NCBI GenBank assembly: GCA_015655015.1
Contig: JAATFV010000129.1
Coordinates: 1-64,000, forward strand
DNA length: 64,000 nucleotides
Direction: 5' to 3'
Source of the DNA: Chitinophagales bacterium
Lineage (GTDB): Bacteria; Bacteroidota; Bacteroidia; Chitinophagales; Chitinophagaceae
Part shown: positions 55,336-64,000 of the stretch, one piece after another
Numbering within the stretch: position 1 is the stretch's first letter
Layout: every line of letters begins with the position of its first letter
Translations under genes and position numbers: made by a program
Notes under the pieces: model-generated
Told to the model about the DNA's origin: nothing
Databases searched by the model: none
Seen by the model: the letters and a program-made list of their open reading frames with translations, nothing else

Positions 55336-57198
55336 ATGATAAGATCATTCGTTTTTTCCTCTTTTTTATTCCTGGGATTATTGCAGGCCGATGCTCAAAC
55401 GCTGACAATGCCCCCGGAAATTCAAAAAACTTATGATAACGGCACCCGCTCGCGCGATGGTAAGCCCGGGCAGCATTTCTGGACGAATCACGGGCGGTAT
55501 ACTATTTCGTTAACGGCAATGCCGCCCGGCAACGTGATCAGCGGGGTTGAGCAGATCGTCTATTCCAATAATAGTCCCGACACGCTGAAGAGCCTGAATA
55601 TGAAATTGATCCAAAATGTTCGCCGTGGCGCCGGGCGGAGCGGGTCCGGAGATACATCGGCCGGCATCCGGGTCGACGAGATCATGATCCGCGGGGCGAA
55701 GTTACCCTGGGACAACAATGAAGCGAGTACTACGAACCAGATGGTAAGCTTGCCAGAGCCGTTGCTTCCCCATGATTCAATAAAGCTCGACATTACCTGG
55801 CATTATAACCTGTCGCACCGGCCGGGGCGGGAAGGGGTCATCGATTCGACGAGCTTTTATCTCGCCTATTTTTACCCGCGGGTATCGGTGTATGATGATT
55901 ACCAGGGATGGGACACACAACCGCATACGGGCGGCCTGGAGTTTTATAACGATTTTAATGACTATCGTGTAAACGTCACTGTTCCCGCCAATTTCGTTGT
56001 ATGGGCTACCGGCGCACTGGAAAATGCCTCCGAGGTGCTGCAGCCGGAATTCGCCGGGCGGTTGCAACAATCGATGACAAGCGATTCCACCATTCATGTG
56101 GCGACCAGGCAGGACATGGCCGATAAAAAGGTAACCATACAAAATACCACGAACACCTGGAAATGGTCGGCCAGCTATGTGAGCGATGTTGCCATCGGCA
56201 TCAGCGACCATTACGACTGGGATGCGGCGAGTGTTGTTGTGGATAACACAATGCAGCGTCGTACCAGCATGCAGGCTGCCTTTGCGGACTCGGCGGAAGA
56301 TTTTCATCATTCCGTGCAGTTTGGCAGGTATTCGTTAGCCTGGTTTTCGAATAACTGGCCGGGAATTCCCTATCCTTATGTGAAATCGAATGCATTTCAG
56401 GGATTCGCCGATATGGAATATCCGATGATGATGAACGACAGTCATACGGACGATACGGTGTTTGCCGAATTGGTGCAGGACCATGAACAGGCGCATACTT
56501 ACTTCCCTTTTTATATGGGTACCAATGAAAGTCGTTATGCCTTTATGGACGAGGGATGGGCAACCACCTTTGAATACCTGATCGGTATTTCCGAGAGGGG
56601 CCAGCAGGCCGCCGATGATTTTTATAAAAAGTTTCGGGTGACCCGCTGGATCCATGGTCCGCACGAGAAAGAGAATCCCATTATCACTCCCAGTCCCGAG
56701 GTCACCTTTGGCGCCGGCAATAATGCCTATGGCAAGCCATCGCTAAGCTATCTGGCTTTAAAGGATCTGCTTGGCGACAACCTATTTAAGAAGGCCTTGC
56801 ACTACTATATGGACAACTGGAATGGCAAGCACCCTATTCCCTGGGATTATTTTTATTCGATGGAAAAGGGTTCGGGGAAGGATCTGGACTGGTTCTTTTA
56901 TAATTGGTTCTATACTCCTGGCTACATCGATCTCTCACTGGTTAAAGTCGACAAAACCAGGAAAGGGTATGTGCTGGACATTAAGAACATTGGCGGATTT
57001 GCCGTTCCCTTTGACGTGATCGCTACTTATGATGACGGGTCAAACGAAATCTTTCATCAAACTCCAATAGTCTGGGAGCGCAATCAAAAAAAAATATCTG
57101 TCAATATTAAAAACGGGAAAGCGGTAAAATCGCTGAAACTGGAGGGTGGGATATTTATGGACGCCAATGAGAAGGATAATACCTGGATGGCGAATTAA
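55336..57198 (+). CDS. M1-family metallopeptidase
   Basis: 620 aa from the ATG at 55336, with signal peptide (FLFLGLLQADAQ). Beta-sandwich N-domain, then the thermolysin-like catalytic domain: HEQAH at 383-387 is the HExxH zinc site and E406 (MDEGW) the third ligand with exactly the canonical 18-residue spacing. The exopeptidase motif GxMEN reads FADMEYP (357-363). A C-terminal beta-domain follows (YVLDIKNIGGFAVPFDVIATY). Exported aminopeptidase acting on peptides in the envelope. Preceded by a 23-bp repeat array. Confidence 0.92.
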   Translation: MIRSFVFSSFLFLGLLQADAQTLTMPPEIQKTYDNGTRSRDGKPGQHFWTNHGRYTISLTAMPPGNVISGVEQIVYSNNSPDTLKSLNMKLIQNVRRGAGRSGSGDTSAGIRVDEIMIRGAKLPWDNNEASTTNQMVSLPEPLLPHDSIKLDITWHYNLSHRPGREGVIDSTSFYLAYFYPRVSVYDDYQGWDTQPHTGGLEFYNDFNDYRVNVTVPANFVVWATGALENASEVLQPEFAGRLQQSMTSDSTIHVATRQDMADKKVTIQNTTNTWKWSASYVSDVAIGISDHYDWDAASVVVDNTMQRRTSMQAAFADSAEDFHHSVQFGRYSLAWFSNNWPGIPYPYVKSNAFQGFADMEYPMMMNDSHTDDTVFAELVQDHEQAHTYFPFYMGTNESRYAFMDEGWATTFEYLIGISERGQQAADDFYKKFRVTRWIHGPHEKENPIITPSPEVTFGAGNNAYGKPSLSYLALKDLLGDNLFKKALHYYMDNWNGKHPIPWDYFYSMEKGSGKDLDWFFYNWFYTPGYIDLSLVKVDKTRKGYVLDIKNIGGFAVPFDVIATYDDGSNEIFHQTPIVWERNQKKISVNIKNGKAVKSLKLEGGIFMDANEKDNTWMAN

Positions 57199-57223
57199 TC
57201 CTTTTTGCCTGCGGACTTGCAGT

Positions 57224-58363
57224 TTAGTTCATTAGCTCTGCGAGTTTGGCTTCCAGATCTTTACCCCGAAGGTTTTTAGCAATAATCCTTCCGTTCTTAT
57301 CCAGGAGGAAACTATTCGGGATGGCGGTTACGGTATACAACGCCGCGACAGGGCCTCCGTAACCATTCAGATCGCAGACATTTTTCCAGGTATACCCATC
57401 CTGGCGAATGGCGCTCTTCCACTGTGTAGTGTTTTTATCAATGGAGACGCTTAACAGCGCAAATCCTTTATCCTTATATTCATTGTATAACCTGACTAAT
57501 GTAGGGCTTTCTTCCCGGCATGGAGCGCACCAGGAAGCCCAGAACTCAATAAGCGTGTATTTGCCGCGATAGCCTTTAAGATCGATTTTCTTACCTGCCG
57601 TATCGGTTGAAACAAAACCCGGCGCTATGGCGCCGATCGCAATTCGTTTGGTGGCATTGACCTTATTCACCAGTTGCCGGGTAAGATCATAATTTGGATA
57701 TTTTTGCTGAAAGATCGATACCATCTGATTCATCAGTGCTGTATCGGTTTCAGAATTCCAGCGTATACTATGATGTACTGCGGCAAGCGAATTAATAAAA
57801 AAGGGCTGTTCCACCCATCTGGCCAGCTCTGCTTTATAATTCTGAGAAGCTTTTTCATGCTCCATATTCCAGTATTCGATCCTTTCTTTGTCACCGCTCT
57901 TAACCGCAACTGCCGAGGAGTCATAAGTCCGCTTTAAATACTTATTGAATACCATTTTCCTGTTCGCTTCATAATCAATAAGATATTGTGTTTCCGGGGA
58001 GCCCGTAACCTGAATAGTATCTTTGCTGATGGTAAGGTGGATATTGTCGCCAGGTTTAACCAATACCTGAACAAGACTGGAATTATCTACCCCCAGATCA
58101 TAAATCTCAGGCTCTTTTAACGGAATGGTCAGCGTAAATTTACCATCCGGCGAGATTTTGGCTTCCTGCACAACTTTGTCATTCCTGGTTTCATAATCGA
58201 TCAGGGTAAGTTTGATGGATTTGCCGAAAAAATATTCCGGAAGTGCGCCGGTAACGATTGCCTGTTGCGCAGATACCCCCATCGATACAAAAAGCAAAAC
58301 AAGGAGCATGCTCATTGTAACAGTACTATTTATTTTTTCTTTTGGAGAAGGATAAGTTGCCAT
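57224..58363 (-). CDS. TlpA-family thioredoxin with DUF4369
   Basis: 379 aa (or 363 from the ATG at codon 17, which is nearer the signal helix MSMLLVLLFVSMGVSAQ). DUF4369 domain (35-125), helical linker (130-235), thioredoxin fold with FWASWCAPCREESP (CAPC at 279-282) and VTAIPNSFLLD. It is a stand-alone gene converging with the M1 peptidase, not part of a SusC/SusD locus. Confidence 0.9.
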   Translation of the reverse strand: MATYPSPKEKINSTVTMSMLLVLLFVSMGVSAQQAIVTGALPEYFFGKSIKLTLIDYETRNDKVVQEAKISPDGKFTLTIPLKEPEIYDLGVDNSSLVQVLVKPGDNIHLTISKDTIQVTGSPETQYLIDYEANRKMVFNKYLKRTYDSSAVAVKSGDKERIEYWNMEHEKASQNYKAELARWVEQPFFINSLAAVHHSIRWNSETDTALMNQMVSIFQQKYPNYDLTRQLVNKVNATKRIAIGAIAPGFVSTDTAGKKIDLKGYRGKYTLIEFWASWCAPCREESPTLVRLYNEYKDKGFALLSVSIDKNTTQWKSAIRQDGYTWKNVCDLNGYGGPVAALYTVTAIPNSFLLDKNGRIIAKNLRGKDLEAKLAELMN

Positions 58364-58461
58364 GATACTATTTTTACAAAGGAATTCAAGAGTTGTATTT
58401 TATAAAAGTAAAGAATATTTATGTGAATAATTGAAAGAGGCCGGTGATCAGAAAGAAAATG

Positions 58462-60609
58462 TCAACGCTCCGCCTTATATTCCCAATCACAGCTATCTTG
58501 TAGAATAATACCATCCTTTTTCGTCACGACCGATAATCTGTTAGTTTGTCCGGGCAGCTGTATATGGCTCCATATGATCCTGTTGAGGTCATCAGCGCTT
58601 CGCACTCCGAAAGACCTTCCGTTTATGAACAGCTCTGCTGGCCCGGCATTACAATAGACTTTTACGGATACTTCCTTCAAAGAACGAACTTTCATTCTTT
58701 TGTCCGTTAAATAAATCATCGGTTCAGGATTCCAGTTCACCTTATAAAAATAAAAGGCATCCTTTTTCGTGCTGCGGTCATAGGTTACCAGTCCTTTGTC
58801 ATTTATACCCTTCCGATCTCCTTCATCCCGGATCGACGATCCGAAATCACTTAAACACCAAACAAATTTCCCCCATATGAACCGTCGTTTGTTTAGTTCC
58901 TCCCAGCTCTTTTCATGAAACAGAGTCTGCCACCCTTCCGGATGGAATTTTCCTCCCGGATCCGGCGGACTCAAAATTTCCTGTTGCTGGCCGATGCAGC
59001 CCCCCGCCCCATATTCGCTTACGGCGATAGGTTTGGCCGGGAACCTTTTATGTACGGCATCCGCCCAGGTTCCTAATCCTGAAAATTGCCCCCCATACCA
59101 ACCATAATATTTGTTCCATCCCATTACATCGGTAGCTTCTGTAAATGTCGCATCATCGAGAAAAGATGCACAAGTGGTAAGTCTTGTCGGATCCTCTACT
59201 TTAGCAAGTGTATTCAATTCAGTAATGAAATGGGTAGGGTCGTCGTAATCGAGCTTTAATTCATTGAACAGTCCCCAGAAGAAGATGGAAGGATGATTAT
59301 AATACTGACGTATCAGTTCCACCAATACCTGCCGGGCCTGTTGCCGAAGCTCCGGATCATTGACATATCCCGGACCGGTATATCCCCCCGGACCGACCAA
59401 CGGTATTTCCGACCAGAGTACGATCCCATCCTTGTCCGCAAGATCATAGAAACAGCCGGAATGCGGATAATGGGTAAGTCGCATAGCCGTAGCGCCAGCG
59501 TCCAGGATCAGCGATATATCTTTTTCTTCATCGGCTTTCAGCAGCGCAGAGCCCTTCCCCTGCACATCCTCATGACGGCCAAATCCATGCAGGTCAAGAT
59601 AACTTCCATTCAGCACAAATCCGGAATCAGGATTCACCCGATAATAACGTAGTCCAAGCGGCTGCTTCACCTCGTCGATCACGCTATCGTCACTGACCAA
59701 CTGCACCGTCACAGTATACAGATAAGGATCCTTTCTTCCATTCCAAAGATGTGGTTTATCAATGTTGATTTCCTGTTGCTGTACAGGTTCATGGCTACAC
59801 CTGCCTGTGTCCTTACTGCTGCTGATGGTGTCCTTACTGCTGCTGCCTGTGTCATTGTTGCTGCTGCCTGTGTCATTGTTGCCCCACCCCGTGTCATCGC
59901 CGCTCCTGATAGTAGTCCTGGCTTCTTTCACCATCTGTCCCTCCGCATCGCAGATCCGGGTCCGCAGTTCCAGCGGCCGGCCGGAATTCTGAAGGGACAG
60001 CTTCGTCACCACGGATAGTTTCGCATTGTCCTCACTTACACTTTTCGGAACCAGGTATACACCCGGTGACGCATGATCCAGGAGACTAATGCAATCTTCC
60101 GCCGTAACGATCAACGATACCGGCCGGTGAATACCCCCATATACGTTGAAGTCACCCGACAGCGGCAGCACATCGGTCCGGTAAGCATTGCTGACCTGGA
60201 CGGTAACCGTATTTTCCCGCCCCGCACGGAGATAACCCGTGATCTCCAGACAAAAGGCTGTATACCCGCCTTTATGCACCCCGGCAAACAAATGGTTGAT
60301 ATACACCGACGCCACCGAATTAGCTCCTTCAAAATAAATAAATACCCTCTTATGCGCCCAGGAAGGGTCCGCCATCCAACTCTTTTCATAGACCCCCGCC
60401 GTGCGTGTATACCCTACCTGCCCATTACCCGCTTCGGAAGCATTCCAGGTATGCGGCAAGGTGACGGATTCCACCGCCGCCGTTTTGCGCACATCGGCAG
60501 CAAAATGAAATTGCCAGCCATCATTAAAAGAAATAACCCGCCGCTGCGCCTTCCCTGCCAAAACGATCAGCAGCTGTAAAACCAACATCAAGAATAACCT
60601 CCCGTTCAT
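58462..60609 (-). CDS. Glycoside hydrolase family 2 (beta-galactosidase-like)
   Basis: 715 aa with signal peptide (LMLVLQLLIVLAGKAQ). Sugar-binding jelly-roll (WQFHFAADVRKT, VTLPHTWNA, YVQVSN-type strands), an Ig-like domain, then the TIM barrel with acid/base glutamate in FFWGLFNELK (about 448) and nucleophile in AVSEYGAGG (about 531). The Ig-like domain carries a seven-residue tandem repeat of the NNDTGSS type (about 234-270), encoded by 21-bp units at 59804-59887. Acts with the GH16 and CBM proteins upstream on an extracellular beta-glycan. Confidence 0.92.
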   Translation of the reverse strand: MNGRLFLMLVLQLLIVLAGKAQRRVISFNDGWQFHFAADVRKTAAVESVTLPHTWNASEAGNGQVGYTRTAGVYEKSWMADPSWAHKRVFIYFEGANSVASVYINHLFAGVHKGGYTAFCLEITGYLRAGRENTVTVQVSNAYRTDVLPLSGDFNVYGGIHRPVSLIVTAEDCISLLDHASPGVYLVPKSVSEDNAKLSVVTKLSLQNSGRPLELRTRICDAEGQMVKEARTTIRSGDDTGWGNNDTGSSNNDTGSSSKDTISSSKDTGRCSHEPVQQQEINIDKPHLWNGRKDPYLYTVTVQLVSDDSVIDEVKQPLGLRYYRVNPDSGFVLNGSYLDLHGFGRHEDVQGKGSALLKADEEKDISLILDAGATAMRLTHYPHSGCFYDLADKDGIVLWSEIPLVGPGGYTGPGYVNDPELRQQARQVLVELIRQYYNHPSIFFWGLFNELKLDYDDPTHFITELNTLAKVEDPTRLTTCASFLDDATFTEATDVMGWNKYYGWYGGQFSGLGTWADAVHKRFPAKPIAVSEYGAGGCIGQQQEILSPPDPGGKFHPEGWQTLFHEKSWEELNKRRFIWGKFVWCLSDFGSSIRDEGDRKGINDKGLVTYDRSTKKDAFYFYKVNWNPEPMIYLTDKRMKVRSLKEVSVKVYCNAGPAELFINGRSFGVRSADDLNRIIWSHIQLPGQTNRLSVVTKKDGIILQDSCDWEYKAER
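59804..59887. repeat. 21-bp tandem repeat in the GH2 gene
   Basis: Four 21-base units (core GTGTCATTGTTGCTGCTG / GTGTCCTTACTGCTGCTG) and a partial fifth, encoding [NS][NK]DTGSS. Length change keeps the frame. Confidence 0.85.
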
Positions 60610-60651
60610 TATCTTACTATTTAATCATTACCGTGCTATCTACTTACTATT

Positions 60652-60772
60652 ACTATCTCTCTACTATCCTATTGTCTATCTGCTATCCTACTATCTCTCT
60701 ACTATCCTACTATCTCTCTGCTATCCTACTATCTCTCTGCTATCCTACTATCTCTCTGCTATCCTACTATTT
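60652..60772. repeat. 19-bp tandem array in the GH2-GH16 spacer
   Basis: At least five units of CTATCCTACTATCTCTCTG with one or two changes each; the rest of the 60610-60829 spacer is a degenerate version (CTATT and TAG-rich motifs). No other feature is seen in the spacer. Confidence 0.88.
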
Positions 60773-60829
60773 CCCTTTAGCCAGCTATTTCTCTATTAGT
60801 CTGCTATTATCTATTGTCCTGCTATTGGG

Positions 60830-61816
60830 CTATCGTTCCCCATTACCTGTCTGTTTGTAGACCCGGACATAATCGATGTAATAACGCATCGGCAGGATCT
60901 CATCTTTGAAGGGACCGGCCCAGGAGCCGGTATGACCAAGCGCCAGGTTCAGCAACAGGTAAAACTTTTTCTGGAACAAATGATCGTAGGTATCGGCCTT
61001 GCTGATGTCGAACGTAAAATAGTTGTTATCGTCGAAAAAGAACTCCAACCGGTCCGGATACCATTGCAGCGCATAAACATGGTAGCCATCCGTCGGGCGG
61101 ACCGAAGACAGGATACCTCCTTTATGCCTGTATAACCTGGCGCCATCGGCATAATGTACCGTGCCGTATACCTTCGACGAATCCCGACCCAGGAATTCCA
61201 TGATGTCCACCTCCCCACAGAGAGGCCAGGCAAGGTGTCCCCTGTCCTCTCCCAACAACCAGACTGCCGGCCAGGCGCCTGCGCCGCCCGGAACCTTCGC
61301 TCTTACCTCTACCCGGCCATATTGCAAGCTCTCCTTTCCCAACGTGACGAGGCTGGCGGAGGTATACTGCGCTTGCGCGGGCTGATCTGAACCGGGTTTA
61401 TACTTAGCGTTCGGATAGCTTTCTTTCCGCGCCTCGATGACCAGATTTCCATTCTCCACCCGGGCATTCTCCGGTCTGCCCGCCGTATAGTATTGCGGCT
61501 CCTTATTGCGCACGAACCCCTCTTCATAAGACCACTTACGCTGGTCCGGCAGTCCCGTATAATCGAACTCGTCACTCCATACCAGCTGCCAGCGATTCGT
61601 GCTGTCTGTCGCGGCGGGATTCCGCGCACTATTCAAAGTCCCGTCCGCCTCCGTTCGCTCCGTCGTTTCAGCAATCTGCGTACTGTCCCTCATTCCAACC
61701 GTCTGCGCACGGTCCATCGCCCTGTCATTCCGGGCGCCGTCCGAAGTCCCGGCAGTCTGCGCCGCCAGCGAGATACAGATCCCGAAGCCGATACCCGTCA
61801 TCAATGATCTTTTCAT
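60830..61816 (-). CDS. Glycoside hydrolase family 16 (beta-glucanase/laminarinase-like)
   Basis: 328 aa. Signal peptide ending LAAQTAG, then a low-complexity Thr/Ala/Arg linker of about 50 residues (GARNDRAMDRAQTVGMRDST), then GH16: WQLVWSDEFDYTGLPDQRKW, catalytic motif GEVDIMEFLG (E about 201, D203, E206), and the closing LPMRYYIDYVRVYKQ. Endo-acting beta-1,3 or 1,3-1,4 glucanase secreted to the periplasm or outside. Same direction as GH2 and the CBM protein. Confidence 0.93.
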   Translation of the reverse strand: MKRSLMTGIGFGICISLAAQTAGTSDGARNDRAMDRAQTVGMRDSTQIAETTERTEADGTLNSARNPAATDSTNRWQLVWSDEFDYTGLPDQRKWSYEEGFVRNKEPQYYTAGRPENARVENGNLVIEARKESYPNAKYKPGSDQPAQAQYTSASLVTLGKESLQYGRVEVRAKVPGGAGAWPAVWLLGEDRGHLAWPLCGEVDIMEFLGRDSSKVYGTVHYADGARLYRHKGGILSSVRPTDGYHVYALQWYPDRLEFFFDDNNYFTFDISKADTYDHLFQKKFYLLLNLALGHTGSWAGPFKDEILPMRYYIDYVRVYKQTGNGER

Positions 61817-62185
61817 GAATCCTTATATTTTATTGTCAATCAATTCTATTATCTGTCAATCCTATTATTAATCTATCTCCCGAATCTATCTCTCGCCAAT
61901 CAATCTCCCATTACCCGACCTTTTACTGCCCGATCTTCCATTACTCAATCTTCCGCCAATCTATCTTCCGCTAATCTATCTTCCACTGGTCAATCTTATT
62001 ATCAATCAATCTGCGTCAGTCAATACTTGCCCGTCAATCTTCCATCAATCCAACTTCGCCAGCCCATCTTTCATTAATCCATATTCATCGATCCGTCTTC
62101 ATCAATCCATATTCATCAATCCATATTCATCAATTCATCTTCATCACTCAACCTTCATCAATTCATCTTCATCACTCAACCTTCA
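61817..62185. repeat. Degenerate tandem-repeat spacer
   Basis: The spacer is made of 13-15 base units: AATCTATCTTCC-type to about 62000 and TTCATCAATCCATA-type from 62080 on. From 62130 the unit is an exact 14-mer alternating TCACTCAACCTTCA and TCAATTCATCTTCA, continuous with the last codons of the gene that ends at 62186. Nothing else is visible. Confidence 0.85.
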
Positions 62186-64000
62186 TCACTCAACCTTCAT
62201 CAATTTCCCCGTCGTCTCCTTATTGATCCGCAGGTAGTACATCCCGGGGGGCAGCTCCGACAAATTCAAGTTGTATCGGGAAGTATCCACTCCCTCCACC
62301 TTATGGACCATCCGCCCCGCATTATTATACACGGCGATCTGGCGGATCGTTTGCGCAGACACAATAGTGCAGGCTCCCGACACCGGGTTCGGATAAATGC
62401 TCAATCCCGCGAACGCCCGACCCACACTGTCCGCCACCACAGGAGAAAAAGCCTGCCCCGGGATCTTCCGGGCGGTAATAGATCCGACCGCTTTTCCCGA
62501 AGTATCCGTCATAAGGATCAGCACAGGCGCTTGTGCAGCCGTTCCCTGCCTGGATCCGAAAGAGCTGTACACACCAGCCGTAGCCACCACCTCGACTGAA
62601 AGTATACTGTCAGCTCCCAGATGGTGCAGCGCAGCAGCGATATCCCAATATACATACCCGGCGGAAGCCGGAGCATCGTTCGTCGCCAGCAGGGTGTCTC
62701 CGCCAGGCTGGTTGCTCCAGGTGAGGCCGCTTTCCGTCCAGCTGTTGTTATTCACCTTATACACCTGCCACTGCGTGGCAGCACCGGCCAGGCTGTACAA
62801 GCGCAGCTGCCCGTCCACTACCCTACCCCTGATCCCATGCAGGTCGAACTTCAGGTAGGTGTCATAAAAACCATTATAGGCCGCCAGGTAACTGTTAAAG
62901 CCATAATTCGTAGTGGGCGTCGAGCTTTTCACGAACGCATCCGCTATCGCCGCTATGCTGTCAGTACGGGGTACAGTCTTGTTCAGCATCAGGTAAGGCC
63001 GCTGCACGCCAACAGCCGTTTCCTTAGAGGAGAACGCATCATAACTTTCGCTCGTAGAGACGACCTTGAAAGAGACCGTTCCCTCAGCCGCAGGCAGAAG
63101 ACTGTTCAGCCTGGAAGTAATATCCCAGTACACGAATCCCGTACCGGCCGGGGAAGTATAACTCCCTAAAAGAGTATCCGCCGCGGGTTTGTTATTCCAG
63201 GTGATGCCGCCTTCCGTCCAGCCATTGCCGGAAGCATTGACTTTATACAGCTGCCAGGTGGTGGAAAGCGCATTCATATTGTACAGGCGCAGCTGCGCGT
63301 TGGAGACGGGCGCAGTAATGCTGCCGGTATTGAACCGCAGGTAAGTCTCATAAAACCCCGTTTCCGCACCCAGGTAGGAGGCAGCTCCAAAATTGGTATT
63401 GACATTGCCCGTACCGCTCTTTACAAAGGCATCGGCAGTCGTAAGCAAGCTGTCTGTAAAGGTGTAGGGCGTCCCAACCGTCAGCACCACCCTATGTCCG
63501 ACAGTCGCTACCGTCCCCGCATAACCTGCAGGCAGCACAGGAGTAACAGCCAGCTGGCCGACGATAGAATCCGCCGACAAAATGACGAACTGCTGCCCGG
63601 CCACAGGCCCGGTGACAAAATTCCTGATCGTGAGCACTCCATTGAGCAAGGCCTTGCCGGATACCGTCACCGGCGAATAGCTGCCCAGCGTATCGATAGA
63701 CAAGGAATCCATTGTATAATCCCCGGCCACCGAAAAAGCTGCCTGTTTCGCCAGGCGCGTGGTGCGGCTGACCGTCAGCGGGCCTCCATACGAAACACCC
63801 TGCGGATTGCTGAGCGTCAAGGTCGGAACGGTATTGTTTAAAAAGAAGCCGCCGGGCATACTTTGTGCCACGGTCCCGTCCAGGATCACGCCCTCATTGG
63901 GCCCCGATGCGGTGACAGCCAGATGTCCGCCGGAGCCGGACAGCGCCCCATCCAGGTAGAGCGCTACTGCATGCCCCGAATCGGCATTCACCGTCAGGGT
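62186..64000 (-). CDS. CBM96/DNRLRE-type protein with T9SS sorting domain (5'-partial)
   Basis: The frame runs off the right edge, so the N-terminus is missing (at least 604 codons present). Two CBM96-like (DNRLRE) domains in tandem: TADAFVKSGTGNVNTNFGAAS … TYLRFNTGSI … WNNKPAADTLLG and IADAFVKSSTPTTNYGFNS … TYLKFDLHGI … WSNQPGGDTLL. Before them is a beta-helix-like region (LTLSNPQGVSYGGPLTV, GDYTMDSLSIDTLGS). The C-terminus is a type A T9SS sorting domain (LSIYPNPVSGACTIV … YYLRINKETTGKLMKVE). Secreted carbohydrate-binding protein, probably acting with the GH16 and GH2 enzymes that follow. Confidence 0.85.
   Translation of the reverse strand, partial: TLTVNADSGHAVALYLDGALSGSGGHLAVTASGPNEGVILDGTVAQSMPGGFFLNNTVPTLTLSNPQGVSYGGPLTVSRTTRLAKQAAFSVAGDYTMDSLSIDTLGSYSPVTVSGKALLNGVLTIRNFVTGPVAGQQFVILSADSIVGQLAVTPVLPAGYAGTVATVGHRVVLTVGTPYTFTDSLLTTADAFVKSGTGNVNTNFGAASYLGAETGFYETYLRFNTGSITAPVSNAQLRLYNMNALSTTWQLYKVNASGNGWTEGGITWNNKPAADTLLGSYTSPAGTGFVYWDITSRLNSLLPAAEGTVSFKVVSTSESYDAFSSKETAVGVQRPYLMLNKTVPRTDSIAAIADAFVKSSTPTTNYGFNSYLAAYNGFYDTYLKFDLHGIRGRVVDGQLRLYSLAGAATQWQVYKVNNNSWTESGLTWSNQPGGDTLLATNDAPASAGYVYWDIAAALHHLGADSILSVEVVATAGVYSSFGSRQGTAAQAPVLILMTDTSGKAVGSITARKIPGQAFSPVVADSVGRAFAGLSIYPNPVSGACTIVSAQTIRQIAVYNNAGRMVHKVEGVDTSRYNLNLSELPPGMYYLRINKETTGKLMKVE

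Noticed and set aside
60652-62199. CRISPR-like regular repeats
   Set aside because: Units are 14-19 bases, directly adjacent with no unique spacers, and no cas gene is present. They are simple tandem arrays.

Overview
The window reads as a chromosomal segment of a Bacteroidota bacterium, most like the Chitinophagaceae. The evidence is three SusC/SusD outer-membrane uptake loci, each with its own ECF sigma factor and FecR anti-sigma factor, several TlpA/DUF4369 thioredoxins, type IX secretion (T9SS) C-terminal tails, GldF/GldG/GldA-like ABC genes, and TAnnTTTG -7 promoter boxes.

Region 1 (1-8.2 kb) looks like one end of a decaying integrative element with defence genes. It holds a frameshifted unknown gene, the 3' part of a ThsA-type macro-domain gene cut off by a complete IS21-family element (perfect 34-bp ends), a DUF4143 ATPase remnant with an internal stop, an intact ATPase + RloB pair of the AbiL type, a frameshifted tyrosine recombinase, and the 3' end of a tRNA with a long variable arm.

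Region 2 (8.4-13.8 kb) starts with a P-type metal ATPase remnant and continues with a leftward operon of three aldo/keto reductases (the middle one with a stop codon), a cupin, an NTF2-like protein, a Tat-exported aldo/keto reductase and an exported flavodoxin. Its promoter carries a 36-bp element that recurs upstream of an AraC gene at 24.6 kb, which suggests that gene is the regulator.

Region 3 (13.8-23.5 kb) is the first sigma/FecR/SusC/SusD locus, followed by two TlpA proteins. The second TlpA protein has the N-terminus of an M16 peptidase, a natural gene chimera. From 23.5 to 26.7 kb there is an AraC gene and a cupin surrounded by gene wreckage: a molybdopterin oxidoreductase large-subunit fragment, a [2Fe-2S] subunit fragment fused to a ComM/YifB fragment, and an orphan promoter with a palindrome.

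Region 4 (26.7-37.8 kb) has a lipoprotein cytochrome c, an AraC gene and a hemerythrin-like gene sharing an operator, and then a second sigma/FecR/SusC/SusD/TlpA locus.

Region 5 (38-50.6 kb) has a glycine-rich T9SS protein and a third locus: FecR, SusC, SusD, DUF4397 lipoprotein, GldA-like ATPase and GldF-GldG fusion permease. Its divergent sigma gene carries an in-frame stop at codon 6.

Region 6 (50.6-64 kb) has a double Spondin_N lipoprotein, an OmpR-type two-component pair, SDR-type gene debris, a DoxX-like protein, an M1 peptidase, another TlpA, and a polysaccharide-degrading group (GH2, GH16, and a CBM96-like T9SS protein running off the window). The spacers here are built of short tandem repeats, one of which begins inside the last codons of the preceding gene. 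Overall the window mixes intact outer-membrane uptake and redox modules with an unusual number of broken, fused and repeat-expanded genes.
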